A stretch of DNA of 64,000 bases from Acidobacteriaceae bacterium (GTDB taxonomy: Bacteria; Acidobacteriota; Terriglobia; Terriglobales; Acidobacteriaceae): the NCBI GenBank assembly GCA_025462735.1, contig JAOAPC010000014.1:96655-160654 (forward strand), written 5' to 3'. The notes beneath the pieces were generated by a model that saw nothing but the letters and a program-made list of their open reading frames with translations, was not told the origin of the DNA and did not search any database. Of this stretch, positions 59,498-64,000 are shown piece after piece (within the stretch, counting starts at the first letter, position 1; every line of letters starts with the position of its first letter). The translations under genes were made by a program, and so were the position numbers.

Positions 59498-59658
59498 GAA
59501 ACCCTTCGCCAAAAAATCCCTCGTCTGTTCTGGAAAACACTCAGTGTAGAGGTTGATCATTTTTTCAGCAACCCGCTCGGACCAGAGTCATCTAATCAAA
59601 CAAGTGTGAGAGTTCCCGCCTGAGAGCGCTGAAACGTGAGATGCACTCTTAATCGAAG

Positions 59659-59688
59659 TTGACGATCCGCTTCAGCGATTGATATATT
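59659..59688 (+). promoter_or_regulatory. Candidate sigma-70 promoter for the rpsL operon
   Basis: TTGACG (59659-59664) and TATATT (59683-59688) are separated by 18 bases. It faces rpsL, about 390 bp away, with no gene between. The rest of 59498-60084 shows no repeat and no convincing gene, which is unusual for this window. Confidence 0.4.
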
Positions 59689-60084
59689 TGAACAGTTCTG
59701 CGAGTTTGACTTGGCTTGCCTGTGTTGTGTCAGGTTCGTTTCGCGCACCGGCACAATAAAGCGCCATAAAGTTTTAAAACAGTCTTCAGAAGCGTGAAGA
59801 CCCCTCGCTGAAACGTTCCGCGAACCGCTTCCGTCAAGGGAGATTATGCGGAGCGATGCTGGCGAAACGGAGCGCCTCCCGAACTGGGCTTGGAGCCACC
59901 GTCGTCAGACCTGTCAAAGGGAAAAATAAATCTCCGGCGATAGTGTGGCCGGAAGCATGAATGGTGCCAGCGCGGCCATTCAGCCCTGAATCCTGGAAAC
60001 GATCTGGGAAATAGGATTGTGAGTGATCGATTCGTGCGCGATTTTGTGCGCGAATGAGCACCACAGCGTTAAGGAGCGGCCAGA

Positions 60085-60462
60085 GTGCCTACTTTTAATC
60101 AATTGGTTCGTACCGGCAGAAAGCGTCCGCGGTATAAAACCGCGAGTCCGGCTTTGCAATCGTGTCCGCAGAAGCGCGGCGTCTGCACCCGTGTGTATAC
60201 GCAAACGCCGAAGAAGCCGAACTCGGCGCTGCGCAAAGTCGCCCGCGTTCGCCTGACCAATGGGATTGAAGTGACCACCTACATTCCTGGCGTTGGACAC
60301 AACCTGCAGGAGCACTCGATTGTGCTGATCCGCGGCGGCCGTGTGAAAGATCTGCCGGGCGTACGCTATCACGTAATTCGCGGAACGCTCGACGCCGTAG
60401 GCGTCGCCAACCGCATGCAAGGTCGCTCGAAATACGGAGCGAAAAGACCGAAGAAGGGCTAA
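60085..60462 (+). CDS. rpsL: Small-subunit ribosomal protein uS12
   Basis: uS12 sits at the decoding centre. The protein begins [20 protein letters not shown] and has [20 protein letters not shown] and [20 protein letters not shown]. The Lys residues linked to streptomycin resistance (TPKKPN and GRVKDLP) are wild-type. The start is GTG at 60085, 8 bases after AAGGAG. Length 125 is standard. It starts the rpsL-rpsG-fusA-tuf operon. Confidence 0.97.
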   Translation: MPTFNQLVRTGRKRPRYKTASPALQSCPQKRGVCTRVYTQTPKKPNSALRKVARVRLTNGIEVTTYIPGVGHNLQEHSIVLIRGGRVKDLPGVRYHVIRGTLDAVGVANRMQGRSKYGAKRPKKG

Positions 60463-60467
60463 AAAAC

Positions 60468-60547
60468 AAGTTTCAAGGTTTCGGAGGTTTCAAGGTTTCT
60501 CCGTGATTTTGCCGGAAACCTTGAAACTCTGAAACGTTGAAACCTGG
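60468..60547. repeat. GTTTCAAGGTTTC word inverted repeat between rpsL and rpsG
   Basis: CAAGTTTCAAGGTTTCGGAG and TTTCAAGGTTTCTC are answered by GGAAACCTTGAAACTC and GAAACGTTGAAACCTGG. It matches the stems after rplM and rpsI. It lies inside the expected operon transcript. Confidence 0.85.
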
Positions 60548-60561
60548 AAAATTGGAGTTAT

Positions 60562-61032
60562 ATGCCTCGTAAAGGACATGTCCCAAAGCGAACCGTTGAG
60601 CCGGATCCAGTTTACGGCTCCGACCTGGTGACGAAGTTTGTCAACTCGATGATGTGGCAAGGTAAGAAGAGCACGGCCGAGGGCATTTTTTACGAAGCCC
60701 TGACCCGCATGGAGAAAAAGGGCGGAGACGAAGCCCTGAAGCTCTTCAAGAAGGCCATCGAGAACGCCAAGCCACTGCTCGAAGTTAAGACTCGGCGTGT
60801 CGGCGGTGCGAACTATCAGGTTCCGGTCGAAGTAAATCCCGATCGCCGAACTTCGCTCGCGATCCGCTGGCTGGTGGCTTACTCCCGCGGACGGGCTGAA
60901 AAGGGCATGATCGACAAGTTAAGCAATGAATTGCTGGACGCTGCCAATGGCAAAGGCGCCGCAATCAAGAAAAAAGAAGACGTACACCGCATGGCTGAAG
61001 CCAATAAGGCTTTTGCGCACTACAGGTGGTAA
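60562..61032 (+). CDS. rpsG: Small-subunit ribosomal protein uS7
   Basis: uS7 nucleates the 30S head. The protein reads [40 protein letters not shown] and ALAIRWL-like ([20 protein letters not shown]). Length 156 is standard. GGAG precedes the ATG. It is second in the str operon. Confidence 0.97.
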   Translation: MPRKGHVPKRTVEPDPVYGSDLVTKFVNSMMWQGKKSTAEGIFYEALTRMEKKGGDEALKLFKKAIENAKPLLEVKTRRVGGANYQVPVEVNPDRRTSLAIRWLVAYSRGRAEKGMIDKLSNELLDAANGKGAAIKKKEDVHRMAEANKAFAHYRW

Positions 61033-61061
61033 CGATTTTCTCAGCGAACTCCGCGGATTTT

Positions 61062-61119
61062 CTCGGCGACCTCTGCGGTTAAGAGCTCTTCAAAGCCTTT
61101 AACCGCAGAGGTCGCCGAG
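61062..61119. repeat. Perfect 21-bp-arm hairpin between rpsG and fusA
   Basis: CTCGGCGACCTCTGCGGTTA (plus one A) at 61062-61082 pairs perfectly with its complement at 61099-61119 around a 16-base loop. The words CCGCAGAGGTCGC and GCTGAGATCGCAGAGA continue beyond. It must either be read through or attenuate fusA expression. Confidence 0.9.
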
Positions 61120-61166
61120 GAAGCGCTGAGATCGCAGAGAGTAAGAGCTGTAAGGGCTGAACTTTC

Positions 61167-63314
61167 ATGGGTAGTTCCGCAAATATCGCTGGCGAACAGG
61201 ATGTCCGCAAGGACGACAGAAAGAAAGCTGTGTCCAGAACCGTTCCATTAGAGCGCTGCAGAAATATCGGCATCATGGCTCACATCGATGCCGGTAAGAC
61301 CACCACGACTGAGCGCATCCTCTTCTATACGGGTCGCACACATCGCCTGGGCGAGGTGCACGAAGGCACCGCCACCATGGACTGGATGGAGCAGGAGCAG
61401 GAGCGTGGCATCACCATCACTTCGGCTGCTACCACCTGCACCTGGCGCGACATTCGCATCAACATCATTGATACTCCCGGCCACGTCGACTTCACCGCCG
61501 AAGTCGAGCGTTCACTGCGCGTGCTCGATGGCGCAGTGGCTGTGTTTGACGCAGTCCATGGTGTCCAACCGCAATCCGAAAAAGTTTGGCGTCAGGCCGA
61601 CAAATACGGCGTCCCGCGAATTTGTTTTATCAACAAGATTGACAAGATGGGCGCCGACTTTGAGCATGCCACCGATACCATTCGCAAGCGCCTCAATGCC
61701 AAGCCCATTGCGATTCAAATCCCCATCGGACAAGAAGACAAGTTTAAGGGCGTAGTCGACCTGGTCACCATGAAGGCGATCATCTGGAACGATGAGACCC
61801 TGGGTGCTGAGTACATCACCGAAGAAATTCCTGCCGAATTGAAGAAGAAGGCCGAAGCTTTCCGCGCACAACTAGTCGAAACCGTCGCCGAGAATGACGA
61901 CGAGATGCTGCACAAGTTTCTCGAAGGCGAAGAAATTTCACCCGCCGAACTGAAAGCCTCGCTGCGCAAATCAACCATTGCGCTAAAGGTCTTCCCGGTT
62001 GTCGTGGGAACGGCGTTCAAGAACAAAGGCATTCAGCCGCTGCTAGATGCGGTTGTGGATTATCTTCCGTCGCCGCTCGATGTGCCCGAAACCCACGGCA
62101 TGGATCCCGACAAAGGCACCACCATTATCCGCAAAGCTTCTGACAACGAGCCTTTTTCTGCTCTGGCCTTCAAGATCATGGCCGACCCGTTCGTCGGACA
62201 GTTGACATTTATCCGCGTTTACTCCGGACAGCTCAAATCAGGCGAGTCGGTGCTGAATTCGCGCACCCAAAGAAATGAGCGCATTGGGCGTCTCCTGAAA
62301 ATGCACGCCAACAAGCGCGAAGATATTCAGGAAATTCTTGCCGGCGATATCTGCGCCGCGGTCGGCCTTAAGAACGTTTCGACCGGCGATACTATCTGCG
62401 ATCCCAAGCACCCGATCACGCTGGAATCCATCGAATTCGCGGTTCCGGTCATCTCGGTTGCAGTTGAGCCCAAGACCAAGGCTGATCAGGAAAAGATGGG
62501 CATGGCGCTTGCCAAGCTGGCCCAGGAAGATCCGACTTTTAAGGTCCACACCGATCCTGACAGCGGACAAACCATCATCAGCGGCATGGGCGAGTTGCAT
62601 CTCGAAATCATCATCGACCGCATGATGCGCGAGTACAAAGTCGAAGCCAATGTTGGCAAGCCGCAGGTGGCTTATCGCGAGACAGTGCGCAAGCATGCAG
62701 AAGCCGAAGGCAAATACATTCGCCAGACCGGCGGACGCGGCCAGTACGGTCACGTCAAGATCCAACTCGATCCGCAGGAGCCGGGCAAAGGCTACGAGTT
62801 TGTTAACGACATCGTGGGTGGCACCGTGCCCAAGGAATACATCAAGCCGATCGACCAGGGTATCCAGGAAGCGCTCGAAGGTGGAGTGCTGGCGGGCTAT
62901 CCGGTGGTGGATGTGAAGGTCACGCTCTACGACGGCAGCTACCACGAAGTCGACTCGAACGAAATGGCGTTCAAGATAGCCGGGTCCATGGCATTCAAAG
63001 AAGCTGCACGCAAGGCCTCGCCAGTATTGCTCGAGCCGGTGATGGCAGTCGAAGTGGTCACGCCGGAAGATTATGCTGGCGCCATCATGGGAGACCTGAG
63101 CTCGCGCCGCGGACGCATTGAAGGCATGGAGCACCGCGCCGGATCGCAGGTGATCAAGGCGATTGTTCCACTGGCAGAAATGTTTGGCTATGCCACGCAC
63201 ATGCGCTCTTCGACCCAGGGACGTGCGGAATATTCCATGCATTTCGGGCGCTACGAAGAAGTGCCGCGCTCGGTCGCCGACGAAATTATCGGCAAAGCCC
63301 AGGGCGGGAAATAG
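61167..63314 (+). CDS. fusA: Translation elongation factor G
   Basis: EF-G is the ribosomal translocase. G1 is [22 protein letters not shown]2 [13 protein letters not shown]3 DTPGHVDF, G4 NKIDKMGAD; domain IV is intact ([20 protein letters not shown]) and ends [20 protein letters not shown]. Length is 715 including a polar N-terminal extension of about 27 residues before the usual start. The ATG at 61167 has a poorly placed AAGGG upstream; an internal start may be used. Confidence 0.97.
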   Translation: MGSSANIAGEQDVRKDDRKKAVSRTVPLERCRNIGIMAHIDAGKTTTTERILFYTGRTHRLGEVHEGTATMDWMEQEQERGITITSAATTCTWRDIRINIIDTPGHVDFTAEVERSLRVLDGAVAVFDAVHGVQPQSEKVWRQADKYGVPRICFINKIDKMGADFEHATDTIRKRLNAKPIAIQIPIGQEDKFKGVVDLVTMKAIIWNDETLGAEYITEEIPAELKKKAEAFRAQLVETVAENDDEMLHKFLEGEEISPAELKASLRKSTIALKVFPVVVGTAFKNKGIQPLLDAVVDYLPSPLDVPETHGMDPDKGTTIIRKASDNEPFSALAFKIMADPFVGQLTFIRVYSGQLKSGESVLNSRTQRNERIGRLLKMHANKREDIQEILAGDICAAVGLKNVSTGDTICDPKHPITLESIEFAVPVISVAVEPKTKADQEKMGMALAKLAQEDPTFKVHTDPDSGQTIISGMGELHLEIIIDRMMREYKVEANVGKPQVAYRETVRKHAEAEGKYIRQTGGRGQYGHVKIQLDPQEPGKGYEFVNDIVGGTVPKEYIKPIDQGIQEALEGGVLAGYPVVDVKVTLYDGSYHEVDSNEMAFKIAGSMAFKEAARKASPVLLEPVMAVEVVTPEDYAGAIMGDLSSRRGRIEGMEHRAGSQVIKAIVPLAEMFGYATHMRSSTQGRAEYSMHFGRYEEVPRSVADEIIGKAQGGK

Positions 63315-63323
63315 AGAAGGATT

Positions 63324-63557
63324 ATGCCGACCAAGCTGGATTATTTTGGAAGTGCCAAGACCTTCAAAGTTGACGTTGGCGAGAAAAGTGTGAGCGTTCA
63401 CCTCGAGAGGGAACAGGGATTTAGATTAGCTGAAAAGATTTTGAAAGCCGCTAACGAGCGGGTCTCGTTCGATATCGCGATTCATAAGAGAAGGCCGGAC
63501 TGGCGCGGTAGCCAGATTTCAGTCGTGAGTAGAGCGGCAAAGATCTCAGCTCCATAG
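63324..63557 (+). CDS. Small protein of unknown function inside the str operon
   Basis: A 77-residue basic protein: MPTKLDYFGSAKTFKVDVGE, FRLAEKILKAANERVSFDIA, then IHKRRPDWRGSQISVVSR. It starts 9 bp after fusA with AGAAGG as ribosome site. It is likely translated with fusA. No family is recognised; this position is not normally occupied between fusA and tuf. Repeats begin at its stop codon. Confidence 0.55.
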   Translation: MPTKLDYFGSAKTFKVDVGEKSVSVHLEREQGFRLAEKILKAANERVSFDIAIHKRRPDWRGSQISVVSRAAKISAP

Positions 63558-63830
63558 GGGCGAATGAACTTTAGCCCAGGACGTAAGTCCTGGGTAGGCG
63601 AAAGAAGATTGATTGAGTCCCACAGGGACGGCAGAAAAGCAGATTCCTCACCGCTAAAGCGGTTTGGAATGACAAGGGTTGTATCAGGGCACGGCTTAAG
63701 CCGTGCCGTAAGGGCACAGAAGATTCGGGGCTTTAGCCCCTGAGGAAGAAACAGAAATGGCAAAGGTCGAGGCGTTTGCGCGGCGTCTGAGTCGCGCGCC
63801 GAGATCCTGAGCGCAGCGAAGGAACAGCTG
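63557..63830. repeat. Chain of hairpin repeats upstream of tuf
   Basis: In order: AGGGGCG, AGCCCAGGACGTAAGTCCTG, AGTCCCACAGGGACGGCA, CAGATTCCTCACCGCTAAAG, GGGCACGGCTTAAGCCGTGC, GGGGCTTTAGCCCCTGAGG and a GAGGCGTTTGCGCGGCGTCT unit with ATCCTGAGCGCAGCGAAGGA. The last unit is related to the element in front of tRNA-Gln. It sits in the str operon just before tuf. Confidence 0.88.
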
Positions 63831-63849
63831 AAAGAGGACGGAAGGAAAC

Positions 63850-64000
63850 ATGGCAAAGGAAAAGTTCGAGAGAAATAAGCCGCACTGCAACGTAGGCACC
63901 ATCGGTCACATCGACCATGGCAAGACCACGCTGACGGCGGCGATCACCAAGGTCTTGCAGAAGCATAACCCGAAGATCGTGTTCCGGTCGTTTGATTCGA
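63850..64000 (+). CDS. tuf: Translation elongation factor Tu, N-terminus only (cut by window end)
   Basis: Fifty codons are present: [20 protein letters not shown] then [20 protein letters not shown], with the P-loop GHIDHGKT. The usual PHVN is PHCN here. GGAAGGAA lies just upstream. Its position after fusA is as expected for the str operon, but a repeat block and the 77-codon gene come between. The rest of the gene lies beyond the window. Confidence 0.95.
   Translation, partial: MAKEKFERNKPHCNVGTIGHIDHGKTTLTAAITKVLQKHNPKIVFRSFDS

Noticed and set aside
62238..63401. Open frame of 387 codons on the minus strand opposite fusA
   Set aside because: It is entirely antisense to a highly conserved gene and its composition (many His, Arg, Phe, Leu) follows from the complementary codons; no motif is seen.

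Overview
The window looks like chromosomal DNA of an Acidobacteriota member (class Terriglobia, near Candidatus Koribacter or Sulfotelmatobacter). This is inferred from moderate-to-high GC, the prs-rplY-pth-rpsF-rpsR-rplI gene order, LpxC (so a Gram-negative envelope), the ccdA/tlpA/DsbD-alpha set, many small secreted proteins of unknown function and very abundant intergenic hairpin repeats. No phage, plasmid, insertion sequence or CRISPR array was seen.

Layout. 1-2.7 kb: the edge of a VapBC toxin-antitoxin pair, a polytopic GT-C-like membrane protein and RNase HII. 2.7-7.8 kb: a signalling cluster with a pseudo-receiver protein, an NtrC-type sigma-54 activator, a peroxiredoxin-like protein and two more orphan response regulators, one apparently frameshifted. 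8-16.6 kb: parvulin/SurA-like isomerase, YhaM-like nuclease, glycine-zipper lipoprotein, HAD hydrolase, membrane proteins, a diacylglycerol-kinase-like protein and IspE. 16.7-21 kb: tRNA-Gln, prs, rplY, pth, rpsF, rpsR, rplI. 21-29.7 kb: AAG-type DNA glycosylase, a Cys-rich protein, FolK, LpxC with a non-canonical start, an SDR and secreted proteins. 29.8-36.7 kb: a large GAF/GGDEF/HD-GYP protein, GltX and a split DsbD-like redox system (ccdA-tlpA-DsbD alpha). 36.8-40.7 kb: membrane proteins, vanadium-type haloperoxidase and a trypsin-like protease. 40.9-45 kb: rplM-rpsI and rpsB-tsf-pyrH. 45.4-50.5 kb: two rhomboid-type proteins (one without catalytic residues), M28 peptidase and an EamA transporter. 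50.7-55.4 kb: thiolase, 3-hydroxyacyl-CoA dehydrogenase and enoyl-CoA hydratase, with a GIY-YIG nuclease gene between two direct copies of a 220-bp element. 55.8-59.5 kb: ribH, nusB and a large lipoprotein. 60-64 kb: rpsL-rpsG-fusA-(77-codon ORF)-tuf, cut by the window end.

The most unusual property is the repeat content. Almost every intergenic gap of 80 bp or more holds hairpin-forming repeats of several families: short-word repeats arranged as inverted pairs, composite multi-hairpin cassettes recurring in the same order, and long imperfect palindromes with TGTCAT...ATGACA ends. They reach into coding sequence (an in-frame insert in ispE, the C-terminal tail of ribH, the last codons of ispE) and cover the ribosome-binding regions of rpsI and nusB. 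At three loci (tRNA-Gln, the AAG glycosylase gene, the Cys-rich gene at 22.1 kb) repeats or small genes are bordered by extra, diverged copies of the adjacent gene end, as if DNA had been added next to a gene while regenerating its terminus. Together with the GIY-YIG gene framed by two element copies, this suggests one or more undescribed families of small mobile repeats; mobility and mechanism are inference.
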